Shown here piece after piece: positions 21,454 through 28,752 of a stretch of 48,614 nt of DNA. Below the pieces are notes generated by a model. That model worked only from the letters and a program-made list of their open reading frames with translations, was not told the DNA's origin and did not search any database. Position numbers and translations under genes: made by a program. The stretch lies in contig LVBD01000063.1 of the NCBI GenBank assembly GCA_001604275.1, positions 1-48,614 on the forward strand. The letters run 5' to 3'. The stretch comes from Spirochaetales bacterium Spiro_02. Lineage in GTDB: Bacteria > Spirochaetota > Spirochaetia > Sphaerochaetales > Sphaerochaetaceae. Numbering within the stretch: the stretch's first letter is position 1; each line of letters begins with the position of its first letter.

Positions 21454-21971
21454 ATAATCGTTATAACCCCTTCTCTATTCCATGTAATTTGTTCGTGAAC
21501 ATTCCGACTGTAGTGGAGGAAGAAGAATTACATGTCCGCACGCGAATTCCGGCCGGACGTTCGCTCCCGTCCGCCACGAATACCATGCAATTGACTACCC
21601 GCCGATCGACATCGGCAAACCGGCGCCCACCCTCGGCACCTCAGAACAGCCATAATATACTCACGAATCCGGTTATCGGCAATTTCTTGCATACTGTGTT
21701 TTCCGACGCATCGCAAATCTTCGGAAAACGATATGACCGACACCGACAGTTGTTGAATCCAGAATTAAATGAGCGTATTTATCCAGAAAGCGGTGAAAGA
21801 ATCGCGAAATAATATAGTGAAAATAGGTTTAGAAGTCGTTTAACCCTTGTTTATCCCGTAAAGTTTATAAATGTTTAAAAATCAGTAAACGCGAATTAAA
21901 CGCCTCTAAGCCAGAAAATCGCGAAAAGTTTACAGAGAATTATAAACCCCATGAAATCATTTCGCGAAATT
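21454..21971. other. clpB upstream region and putative prophage boundary
   Basis: No credible gene occurs in these 520 bp. The left part holds the clpB promoter area (AGAAGGGG ribosome binding site near 21,465). Base composition turns AT-rich from about 21,640 onward. The right part holds the GTTTA and GCGAAA motif array listed separately and then runs into the methyltransferase stop codon. There is no tRNA or integrase gene, so the junction with the phage cannot be fixed to the base. Confidence 0.5.
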
Positions 21972-21991
21972 CTATTGCGAAGATTGCGAAA
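21804..21991. repeat. GTTTA/GCGAAA motif array at the phage edge
   Basis: Within 110 bp there are eight GTTTA or TAAAC pentamers, at 21,838, 21,849, 21,863, 21,873, 21,886, 21,897, 21,928 and 21,943, several spaced by 10-11 bp. GCGAAA occurs at 21,804, 21,921, 21,964 (inside the palindrome ATTTCGCGAAAT) and 21,986. Dense repeated boxes of this kind at the outer end of a Mu-like phage may be transposase-binding sites. They could also be operators of a phage or host regulator. The function is inferred. Confidence 0.45.
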
Positions 21992-22745
21992 TCCGATTCA
22001 TGGCAGCTTCAATCCGATTTACAGCAATGCTGAAGTACTTTTCATCCTGTTCGATTCCAATGAACATCCTTCCCGTATTTATCGCTGCTACACCAGTCGT
22101 CCCTGAGCCCATGGTGAAATCCAGCACAGTATCTCCGGGATTTGTATATGTCAGGATCATGTATTCCACCAGCGCTACTGGCTTCTGTGTAGGATGATGG
22201 TGCGATACATCGCGGGCAATCTCCAGAACGGACAATGGGTACCTGCGACCATCTTCTGATCCTGTTGTCCTGTCGTCAATCGGACGATAGCATTCACTCA
22301 TTTTTCGGATTCCAGCCGTGGCTTTCTTTCCTTTATAAGGAGTACTATACCAGAATTGTGGATTATAGGTCGGCTGTTTACGATAGAATACCAGAATGTC
22401 TTCATGCGCTCGTAACGGGCGATTCTTAGCATTGAGAAAACCCGTGCTATAGTTCTTCACCCAAGCCCATGCGTACCGCAGGTTTTGAAGATTACTGTTG
22501 CCTAAGACTGTTGTAAAGGGCTGGCAAGCGGTAAAAACAAACGCTGCATTTTCTTTGCTTACCCGATATAAATTATCCCACATCTTATCCAGAGTGATCA
22601 CGGTATCCCATTTACAAGCCGTCGTACCATAAGGCGGATCTGTAAGTACCAGGTCAACTGAAGCGACAGGAAGTTTAGGAAGAACCTCCAGACAGTCTCC
22701 ACAATACAATGTGGCATTCCCGACCTTGATTCTACTACTATACAT
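21972..22745 (-). CDS. DNA methyltransferase (adenine-N6 or cytosine-N4)
   Basis: This 257-residue protein has the catalytic motif DPPY at residues 36-39 (VLTDPPYG) and the S-adenosylmethionine motif DFTMGSGTTG near residues 209-218, an order typical of beta-class amino-methyltransferases. HPTQKPVALVEYMILTYTNPGDTVLD is also characteristic (seen as HPTQKPVALVEY then TNPGDTVLD). No restriction enzyme is adjacent, so it is probably a solitary phage methylase that protects phage DNA or alters gene expression. AAAGGGG precedes the ATG. It is the outermost phage gene. Confidence 0.92.
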   Translation of the reverse strand: MYSSRIKVGNATLYCGDCLEVLPKLPVASVDLVLTDPPYGTTACKWDTVITLDKMWDNLYRVSKENAAFVFTACQPFTTVLGNSNLQNLRYAWAWVKNYSTGFLNAKNRPLRAHEDILVFYRKQPTYNPQFWYSTPYKGKKATAGIRKMSECYRPIDDRTTGSEDGRRYPLSVLEIARDVSHHHPTQKPVALVEYMILTYTNPGDTVLDFTMGSGTTGVAAINTGRMFIGIEQDEKYFSIAVNRIEAAMNRISQSSQ

Positions 22746-22832
22746 ACAACCCCTTTCGGTGGCGAAGGGTCAGTAAGATTGTTACATATTGGAGTAGCGA
22801 GAAATTGCATAGCTCAATCGCTCTGCTAGGGG

Positions 22833-23864
22833 TCAAAGGAATTGCGAAATCAATTCTTGATGTCTTTGTTGAGCGGGAACAATGACATTGCGCTCAACAA
22901 ACCTTGTATAACCATCTTTATCAGCATGAGCCAGCAAGCCATTAACGGAACATAATTGAGCCGCGAGAAATTCAGGATCCTGCGCCCAGTCCATTATTGA
23001 TTTTATTCGCCGCCCTGCTCTTGCGAGTGTTGATTTTCTTACATATATTTTATCCGGCAATACCCTATATCCACAGAAATCTATTGCCTGAGGTTGCTCA
23101 TACGGTCGTCTAAATTCAACCACCTGGCATTTATTTCCGTTGATCGATAGTTTAAGTTTGCTTTCCGCGAAAAGTGCCAGGGTATACATCTGATCTTCAA
23201 GTCGGTCTCGGTCATTCCCGAGATAGTAGATGTCGTCCATATATCTTCCGTACTTCTTTATGCCGAGATTCATGGCAAGATGATCCACTTCATTTAGAAC
23301 AACATTCCCTGCGAACTGACTGGTCAGCGATCCGATCGGAATGCCCGGAGAATAGCTCTCGATGATAGTACGGATCAGCCACATGGACCAATCGTCAGTC
23401 ACTGTCTTGCCGATGATATCAAGAAGAACGCCGTGATCAATTGAGTGAAAATATTTACGGAAGTCTATTTTTGCAACATACCAGGTTTCTTTTCTCGGAA
23501 GATTCTGCATCGCTTTTTGGAGGTCAAGACATGCTCTCAGCATGCCTTTTCCTTCTCTGCACGCATAGCTGTGATCAATGAACTGTGAATCGAATATAGG
23601 ACCGTAAACATTGCACCATTGTTGTTGAGAAAGTCTATTGTCTATACTAGGCGCTGCTATGAGGCGTTCCTTTGGTTCATGGACAATAAACATCCGATTC
23701 GGTCCTGGATGCCATGTTTTTGTGCGAAGATTCTCCTGATGGTTCCAGAGGTTCAGTGCTAGGCTTTTCTCAAAACGTATAACCGCCTTACTCTTTGAAT
23801 GGTTTCTGCGTATCTTCTGCCATGCAATTAATTGATTGTTCCAGTCTAATACTTGATTTTTCAT
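22833..23864 (-). CDS. DGR reverse transcriptase
   Basis: This 343-residue reverse transcriptase of retroelement type has motif A KIDFRKYFHSID (132-143) and the catalytic box YMDD (208-211). The motif GIPIGSLTSQFAGN (174-187) carries the SQ pair that distinguishes DGR enzymes from the QG of group II intron and retron enzymes. The protein is short, lacks maturase and endonuclease domains, and ends soon after the thumb. It would copy the TR RNA into cDNA with errors at adenines, in complex with the Avd-like protein. The gene begins about 120 bp after the TR. No strong ribosome binding site is visible. Confidence 0.95.
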   Translation of the reverse strand: MKNQVLDWNNQLIAWQKIRRNHSKSKAVIRFEKSLALNLWNHQENLRTKTWHPGPNRMFIVHEPKERLIAAPSIDNRLSQQQWCNVYGPIFDSQFIDHSYACREGKGMLRACLDLQKAMQNLPRKETWYVAKIDFRKYFHSIDHGVLLDIIGKTVTDDWSMWLIRTIIESYSPGIPIGSLTSQFAGNVVLNEVDHLAMNLGIKKYGRYMDDIYYLGNDRDRLEDQMYTLALFAESKLKLSINGNKCQVVEFRRPYEQPQAIDFCGYRVLPDKIYVRKSTLARAGRRIKSIMDWAQDPEFLAAQLCSVNGLLAHADKDGYTRFVERNVIVPAQQRHQELISQFL

Positions 23865-23985
23865 GGTTATAAAAATGGCGGTGGGCTGAAACCTTTAAAC
23901 CGCCTGCTGCTACGTGAATTTGCACTTGCTAGGGAAACTGTCCTTTTTGCAGCCTTAGGCTCTTGACCGTCAGGATTCTGCAGAG

Positions 23986-24099
23986 AGCGCAGGGCCCGGA
24001 ACACAATGTCCATGTTCGTGTTCGACCGCGTGTTGTTGCCGTTGCGACACCCGAGGCCAGCATTCGACGTGTTGTTCGGGTTGCCACCCGCATAGGGGC
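23986..24099 (-). repeat. DGR template repeat (TR)
   Basis: These 114 bp are repeated 642 bp away at 24,628-24,741. On the minus strand TR contains 25 adenines, mostly in AAC or AAT codons when read in the frame of the target. Differences to VR are at 24,016, 24,019, 24,043, 24,062, 24,063, 24,073, 24,075, 24,076, 24,081 and 24,082. All but 24,062 are adenines on the template strand. It lies between the avd stop (12 bp upstream on this strand) and the reverse transcriptase, the classic place. An open frame running through it is not a gene. Confidence 0.96.
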
Positions 24100-24106
24100 C
24101 GGAATC

Positions 24107-24122
24107 GGGCTTAAAAAAGCCC
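24107..24122 (-). other. Small hairpin spanning avd stop codon and TR entry
   Basis: GGGCTT (24,107-24,112) can pair with AAGCCC (24,117-24,122) around a 4-nt loop. The avd stop codon (24,111-24,113) lies inside this stem, and TR starts 8 bp beyond on the minus strand. In the well-studied Bordetella phage DGR the avd end and flanking RNA are needed for cDNA priming; an equivalent role here is inference. Confidence 0.4.
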
Positions 24123-24536
24123 TGAATCATTGTTGCACGATTTCCCCTTGATACCCTTGAGAGAGGATATCCACCCTCCAATAATCCGCCCAAGCTCATC
24201 AAGCGTCTTGGCGCAGCATACCGAGCGTTCGATTGAGATAGAGTATTTAACAATCCCTCCCTTTGAAAGAAAGGAAAGGTTCGGAGCTTGATTAATCCAA
24301 AATTTGACATTTTGTAGATGGTGATCCGCGGCTTCAATCTTTCGCATCATTACAGATGATGTGTTCTGAAATTTTGCTTCATTCAAATATGTTCCAACTT
24401 CCCCGATTTCTTCACAGATTGTTTTACCAAACATAAGCCTATATGGATTAGGCATCGAGTTGTAACACAAGACTACCTCATTTACCGCTTTTGTAAGCGT
24501 CTGAAAAAGCGGATTTGAGTCCTCAAATTTTTCCAT
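24111..24536 (-). CDS. avd: DGR accessory variability determinant (Avd-like)
   Basis: This 141-residue protein is slightly longer than the typical Avd of about 125 residues. Its mostly helical pattern with four amphipathic helices fits the four-helix bundle of Avd. The conserved central part reads MPNPYRLMFGKTICEEIGEV. Avd forms a basic barrel-like pentamer that binds reverse transcriptase and the template RNA. The gene lies between VR and TR, which is diagnostic. The start has a weak TGAGG. The assignment rests mainly on context and shape. Confidence 0.85.
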   Translation of the reverse strand: MEKFEDSNPLFQTLTKAVNEVVLCYNSMPNPYRLMFGKTICEEIGEVGTYLNEAKFQNTSSVMMRKIEAADHHLQNVKFWINQAPNLSFLSKGGIVKYSISIERSVCCAKTLDELGRIIGGWISSLKGIKGKSCNNDSGLF

Positions 24537-24566
24537 TTTTAAACCTCAAAAACAAAAAATTTGCGA

Positions 24567-24591
24567 GTGCCCTCGCGGTGCGCAAGGGCAC
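24567..24591 (-). other. Hairpin just downstream of VR
   Basis: GTGCCCT (24,567-24,573) pairs with AGGGCAC (24,585-24,591); inside, GCG/CGC adds three pairs after a C-A mismatch, with a 3-nt loop. It lies about 30 bp past the target stop codon and 37 bp past the VR end. In Bordetella phage a hairpin or cruciform in this place promotes target recognition during retrohoming. On the minus strand a T-rich tract follows after 7 nt, so a terminator for the target gene is the alternative. Confidence 0.6.
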
Positions 24592-24619
24592 AAAGAATCA
24601 ATTCTCAGAAACCCCTGGA

Positions 24620-25813
24620 CTATTTTAAGCGCAGGGCCCGGAACACAATGTCCATGTCCGCGTTCGACCGCGTGTTGTTGCCGTCGCGACACCCGAGGCC
24701 AGCCCTCGACGTGTAGCGCGGGGCGCCACCCGCATAGGGGCACCTCTCGCCAAGATTGCGCATATAAGCGGTTCCGGCAGGAGCGATCGTGCAGGGAGCA
24801 AGCCCTAGCTCATACGCCATAGGAGGTACCGTCACCCCGGACCGCATGCCAAGCGATGCGAACGTGATTACACCATACGGAGACTCGACAGTCTGCTGGT
24901 TGTCGATGGATGCTGCGATTTCGAATGGCGCGGTTCCGGATGAGGGGGCCGCCGTGATGTAGTCGTAGCCCAGCGTCCCTGACGTGCCTAGATTCTGCCA
25001 AGTTCCATCCTGTGCAAGCTCCTTGAAAAGCGTCGATGAGGCCGTCAGATCGCGCCCGGCGACCGCGGCGTTGTTGTCGGGAATGATCCGCCATTTTCCG
25101 TCGACATACTTCAGATCAGCGTATCGCTCGAGACCGTTGCCAACCATATCGGCCGGTTCGAAGATGGATCCCAGCAGATGCCAAGCTTCTGGACCTGTAC
25201 CAGTCCTGGTCAAATACGCATTGTTATCCGATATTGTAGCGACCTCCCCGTATTCTGCGGCTGCGTGCGATTTCCCATATTGGCTATTGCCTCGTGGCTG
25301 GAACGCCAGTCTCATCGACAGGAGCATCAGGTACGACCAGACCGCATTTGTCGACAAGGCGAAGCGATTGCCCATTGCGACACACAACGAAATCATTGTG
25401 TCCAAAGTCAGGGAGTAGGAAGGAATCAATCCATAGAGAGATACGGGAGTGTTTGCCCCGGCAGGAGTCCTGCCTCCCAGATATTTCGAGACCTGGAATT
25501 CTCTCGGCGCCCCGTCTACATAGAATGCAGGATGCAACGCACGTCCGTCCGGAGTGAACAACGTCCCACCATTAGACAGGTAGTCTAATCGTGCCTGCTG
25601 GTTAATCGGATAGTTGACCATGACGCTCGGACGTCCGAGGTCGTCGATTACGACTTCATTTTTTCCTTGAGACAGGTTGAGGATCGCATCTCCGATATTG
25701 ACCGCATCGTAGTAGTCACCATCCTCAAGTACCAGGCCGCTGCCCTTGACGGCCAGCGCGGTCAGTGCTTTTTCCAGGCGGATCATCTCCGCCACAATTT
25801 GATCATACTTCAT
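24620..25813 (-). CDS. DGR target protein, tail-tip receptor binder
   Basis: This 397-residue protein starts MKYDQIVAEMIRLEKAL; a longer frame to 25,843 overlaps the previous gene more. The N-terminal 60 residues are helical and probably attach to the tail. The middle and C-terminal part fits a C-type lectin or formylglycine-generating-enzyme-like fold, as in other DGR targets: WSYLMLLSMRLAFQPRGNSQ, then RCPYAGGAPRYTSRAGLGCR at the end. Codons 358-395 lie in VR. Residues altered relative to TR are 364, 366, 367, 370, 377, 385 and 386. The fold assignment is by analogy; the DGR target status is directly visible. Confidence 0.93.
   Translation of the reverse strand: MKYDQIVAEMIRLEKALTALAVKGSGLVLEDGDYYDAVNIGDAILNLSQGKNEVVIDDLGRPSVMVNYPINQQARLDYLSNGGTLFTPDGRALHPAFYVDGAPREFQVSKYLGGRTPAGANTPVSLYGLIPSYSLTLDTMISLCVAMGNRFALSTNAVWSYLMLLSMRLAFQPRGNSQYGKSHAAAEYGEVATISDNNAYLTRTGTGPEAWHLLGSIFEPADMVGNGLERYADLKYVDGKWRIIPDNNAAVAGRDLTASSTLFKELAQDGTWQNLGTSGTLGYDYITAAPSSGTAPFEIAASIDNQQTVESPYGVITFASLGMRSGVTVPPMAYELGLAPCTIAPAGTAYMRNLGERCPYAGGAPRYTSRAGLGCRDGNNTRSNADMDIVFRALRLK
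24628..24741 (-). repeat. DGR variable repeat (VR)
   Basis: This 114-bp near copy of TR (offset 642 bp) forms the 3' end of the target gene, stopping 6 bp before its stop codon. It is 104/114 identical to TR. Nine of the 10 differences replace a TR adenine (with G, C or T), and one replaces a T by G in the same codon as another change. Six of nine asparagine codons of TR became other residues (Ala, Arg, Tyr, Arg, Asp, Asp), and a Thr became Ala. The invariant 3' part, identical to TR over about 30 bp (24,628-24,657), can act as the mutagenic homing site. Confidence 0.96.
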
Positions 25814-26030
25814 GTTCAAAATCCCCCTCGTTTGCGGCCTCAATTTCGAAGAGGTCTTCGTGTTGTGAGCGGATATCAGCCGCTAGGATCGGCGCATATT
25901 CTTCCGGAGCCCTGGAGACGACTGCGGAGCCTGAACAAATTACATTGTCGTCTTGATCAATCCAGTCCAGTTCTATGTGGATTCCATCTTCGACAATAGC
26001 TGTAGAATAAGTGAATCTATAAGTTGTCAT
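25803..26030 (-). CDS. Small phage protein of unknown function
   Basis: This 75-residue acidic protein (MTTYRFTYSTAIVEDGIHIE) is without membrane segments or a recognised motif. It overlaps the next gene upstream by 4 bp and the DGR target downstream by 11 bp, so the three are probably translated together. By position it may help assemble or fold the tail-tip protein. Confidence 0.6.
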   Translation of the reverse strand: MTTYRFTYSTAIVEDGIHIELDWIDQDDNVICSGSAVVSRAPEEYAPILAADIRSQHEDLFEIEAANEGDFEHEV

Positions 26031-26419
26031 AGCTCGATCACCTCCAGTGTCGCAGCCCCGCCTTGGGAGCGCGCATAGACCGATACCGCTGTCGCCGGGT
26101 CGAATGAAATAGTCAGCGTAGCCCCTGGATCAATCGGAATTCCGTCTTGGTAGATCGCATTTACGGATGTCGGTCCGATCTTGACTAGGTACGGTGACAG
26201 ATTGCGGATTTTCATCGCTGAGCGATTAGTGAGTTCGGAGTCTCCTGCTTTAAGCAGTACAGAGGCTCCCGCCGTCGCTGTGACCTGTCCGATGACCGGT
26301 ACCGCCTTTAGCGACAACTCCAAAGGTTTATCAGCGGTCTCCCGCGTAAGATCACGCAATCCTGCAATGATACGTGACATGTCGAAGCCGTTCGGCTCAT
26401 TGAGAAAATGACTGTCCAT
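26027..26419 (-). CDS. Phage tail-tip associated protein, unknown function
   Basis: This 130-residue protein has a beta-rich second half (IRNLSPYLVKIGPTSVNAIY, GIPIDPGATLTISF, VSVYARSQGGAATLEV), which resembles a small jelly-roll or carbohydrate-interacting module seen in virion proteins. No family is recognised with certainty. It sits between the BppU-like protein and the DGR target, in the fibre region. A structural role is inferred. Confidence 0.6.
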   Translation of the reverse strand: MDSHFLNEPNGFDMSRIIAGLRDLTRETADKPLELSLKAVPVIGQVTATAGASVLLKAGDSELTNRSAMKIRNLSPYLVKIGPTSVNAIYQDGIPIDPGATLTISFDPATAVSVYARSQGGAATLEVIEL

Positions 26420-27181
26420 TTATACCCCCTCGTATTGAGTGATTGTTTTTATAATGTGGCCGTTTACTTGTGCACGACCGACTACATACTGTACTCCGTC
26501 GATACTGATGCCGCCGACCGCAGTCCCTGCTGCTCCTACCGCAACCGATGCGGCGGCTTGTGCGTCAAGCTTTGCTGTGTTGGCAGATGACGCAGAGCCG
26601 GCTGCACCTGTCGCACTTGAAATAGCGGCATCCTTGCTCGTTGACGCTGATGTAGCAGAGTTCGCCGATGAGATAGCGCTTGCAGCAGCCGCTTCTTCAG
26701 ATATCAGGGCCGCTGCAGCCGAATCGGACGCATTGCTCTCTGCGGTTTCCGCATCATCCTTGAGCTCTTCGAAAAGCTCCAGGTACTGATCCAGCACAGT
26801 CGGCGTAGTCGGTATAATCGCATCCGGTGTAAGGTTCTCTTCTACATAGATCGTCGCAGGAGCTGAAACCCATTTTGAATCTCCCGAAGTCGCATAGAGC
26901 TGAATCTCCATCCGGCCGCTCACCTGCGTCGCAGTCACCCCGGGTGTCCAATCAAGATAAATCAGTTCTCCGGAAAAAGTTTTTGAAAGCAGAACCGACT
27001 CCCCCTCCCCGTTTTTGTTGCGGAATTGCAGGTACCACGTCCACCCCGACAGATCGATCTCCTCCCGGTATGTCTTCTGAACGACGAACCTGATCGTGTC
27101 AGCTCCAGTCTGTCCTCCGATCACCAGCCTTTTGACCGCGTCGACCGCGATCGTCTTATCTCGAATATGCACCTGTATCAT
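26420..27181 (-). CDS. BppU-like baseplate/fibre protein, copy 2
   Basis: This 253-residue protein starts at the ATG at 27,181, where AGGAGGG lies 5 nt upstream; the longer open frame is an artefact. The first about 110 residues resemble the BppU N-terminal domain that anchors fibres to phage tails (TIRFVVQKTYREEIDLSGWT, LQFRNKNGEGESVLLSK). The middle is an alanine/serine-rich coiled coil (about residues 135-215) like a fibre shaft. The N-terminal domain is clearly related to that of the gene at 27,454-28,752. Its start overlaps the stop of the preceding small gene (ATGA). Confidence 0.8.
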   Translation of the reverse strand: MIQVHIRDKTIAVDAVKRLVIGGQTGADTIRFVVQKTYREEIDLSGWTWYLQFRNKNGEGESVLLSKTFSGELIYLDWTPGVTATQVSGRMEIQLYATSGDSKWVSAPATIYVEENLTPDAIIPTTPTVLDQYLELFEELKDDAETAESNASDSAAAALISEEAAAASAISSANSATSASTSKDAAISSATGAAGSASSANTAKLDAQAAASVAVGAAGTAVGGISIDGVQYVVGRAQVNGHIIKTITQYEGV

Positions 27182-27444
27182 AATGCCCTCCTGAGCAGAT
27201 CTATTAATAGGACGATGATTGCTCCTGCGCCCACCCCTGCAAAGTCTGCTAGAATATCCCACCAGTCCCATTTGTTCCCGGCAGCCCGGCTGTCGCCAAA
27301 CTCCTTGCCCAGCCCCAATCCGATCGCGAACGAAGCCCCTGCGACAAGAGAGAAAAGTCCAATCAGCAGCGTGCAACCGAAGCAGATCAAGAAATGCTGG
27401 AGCTTATCCGAGAGACCTGTGAACCATTTAATGATAGATGTCAT
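27178..27444 (-). CDS. Small membrane protein with GKE-GDS-WDW motif
   Basis: This 88-residue protein has two hydrophobic segments: about residues 17-45 (LICFGCTLLIGLFSLVAGAS) and the C-terminal DFAGVGAGAIIVLLIDLL. Between them the motif LGKEFGDSRAAGNKWDWWDI resembles YfiM/DUF2279-type or VanZ-like small membrane proteins; I cannot name a function. A role in lysis or superinfection is possible. It is coupled to the BppU-like gene by an ATGA overlap. A broken relative lies at 28,749-28,896. Confidence 0.75.
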   Translation of the reverse strand: MTSIIKWFTGLSDKLQHFLICFGCTLLIGLFSLVAGASFAIGLGLGKEFGDSRAAGNKWDWWDILADFAGVGAGAIIVLLIDLLRRAL

Positions 27445-27453
27445 GACGCCTCC

Positions 27454-28752
27454 TTATTGCACAACCTTGAGCGTGCCGTTGTCGACCCATACCCGTCCCT
27501 GCTCAAGCCCGAGAGAGGATATCGGTAGATCGACAAGCATCTTGTTTCCGCCGGTATATACGGTGACTTCCGGATCTTCTGACAAGACGCCGGAGCTTGT
27601 TATCCCGCTCGAGCTGCTCCATTTTCGTTCGATGGTCGCGACAAGGTTAAGTCCTGAATCGTACAAGTAAATGTAGGTCTCATTACCGCCGAATCCCCAG
27701 CTGCTCCACTCGTAGTAATACGTCTTAAGATAGACATAGGAACTATAGCCGGCGATCGAGCAAGGAACGATCTTGCCGTCAAGCGACACATTGACGCTGC
27801 GCACATGATCTCTGATCGTCTTGGCCTGATCATTGTCGCTTGTCGCTGTAACAGGGTATCCGGTCGAAGCCTCGGGCTCGATGCGCAGGGAGCCAAAATC
27901 AGCATAACCGTCCTGGATCGTAACGTTGCGCAACAACGCCCCGACAGCCCGAATCATCCCATCCATGGCTGACAGCTTGTATCCTCCAAGCGGCTTACCA
28001 TTTGAATCTTCGGAATACCCCCCCTCGATGATGCCGGAGCCGGTCATGACCAGATGCATCGCAGCCAGCAGGTCGGTAAAGATCGCAGCGGCATAGATCG
28101 TGTCGCCGGTCTGCTGGGCGATCGCCATCGCATCAGACAAGCCGGCCATGACTACATACGACGCGGTAGTCTCCGCCCAGGAATCGTTGATCGCGGAATA
28201 CTTGTAGTAATGATATTGAGTCCGGCTCTCGGTAGTAGCTCCGGTGTAGAGGTAATAGTCCTTGTCTATCGGATCAGCGGGATCTGTCGTTGATGTCCCC
28301 CTGTATGCCCCCGAGTCAATGCCGCTCATCCGGACAGGCGTGGTCCAGTCTCCGACCTGATCACCTGTAGAAGAGAACATGGCTGTACTACCCCATACTG
28401 GATTCGTGCCAGCCGGAATCTGTGTCGACCATCTATTAGTTTCTGATCCAGAAGCTCTCAAGCCAAAGACTTGGATTTGACAGCGTCCGTTGACTTGAGT
28501 GAATGCACCTGTAGGTTGCCAGTCCAGATTCAACACATTACCCGACACACTTTTGGTAAGGAGGATTGGTTCTCCTTGTCCGTTCCTGTTCTTGTATTGC
28601 AAATAGAAAGTAAACTGGCTTAGGTCAGTTTCATCGGCATACACCTTATCAAGGGTGAAGCGTACTGTTTCTGCCTTATGTTCAAGTCCTACCACCAAGT
28701 TCGCCAATTCCGAAATTCGTATCTCTTTGTCTACTATTGGTACTATTTTCAT
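27454..28752 (-). CDS. BppU-like baseplate/fibre protein, copy 1
   Basis: This 432-residue protein starts at MKIVPIVDKEIRISELANLV (ATG at 28,752). Residues 1-110 form a BppU-like anchor (TVRFTLDKVYADETDLSQFT, LQYKNRNGQGEPILLTKSVS), related to copy 2. The rest has Gly/Ser/Thr-rich beta-structure suggestive of a fibre or receptor-binding module, with no coiled coil. It overlaps the remnant gene upstream by ATGA. Confidence 0.8.
   Translation of the reverse strand: MKIVPIVDKEIRISELANLVVGLEHKAETVRFTLDKVYADETDLSQFTFYLQYKNRNGQGEPILLTKSVSGNVLNLDWQPTGAFTQVNGRCQIQVFGLRASGSETNRWSTQIPAGTNPVWGSTAMFSSTGDQVGDWTTPVRMSGIDSGAYRGTSTTDPADPIDKDYYLYTGATTESRTQYHYYKYSAINDSWAETTASYVVMAGLSDAMAIAQQTGDTIYAAAIFTDLLAAMHLVMTGSGIIEGGYSEDSNGKPLGGYKLSAMDGMIRAVGALLRNVTIQDGYADFGSLRIEPEASTGYPVTATSDNDQAKTIRDHVRSVNVSLDGKIVPCSIAGYSSYVYLKTYYYEWSSWGFGGNETYIYLYDSGLNLVATIERKWSSSSGITSSGVLSEDPEVTVYTGGNKMLVDLPISSLGLEQGRVWVDNGTLKVVQ

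Noticed and set aside
21489-21812. A 107-codon plus-strand frame upstream of clpB
   Set aside because: No ribosome binding site, low-complexity composition and position over the clpB promoter area make it unlikely.
21838-21947. Possible CRISPR array because of regularly spaced short boxes
   Set aside because: The repeated unit is only five bases, occurs in both orientations and has no 25-40 base repeat/spacer structure; no cas genes are near.
22833-23864. Reverse transcriptase as a retron or group II intron
   Set aside because: No msr/msd-like region, no maturase or endonuclease domain, and the SQ motif plus a TR/VR pair point to a DGR.
23867-24337. A 156-codon minus-strand frame through TR
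   Set aside because: It overlaps avd in another frame and reads the TR because TR carries target codons. TR is a template RNA region, not a protein gene.
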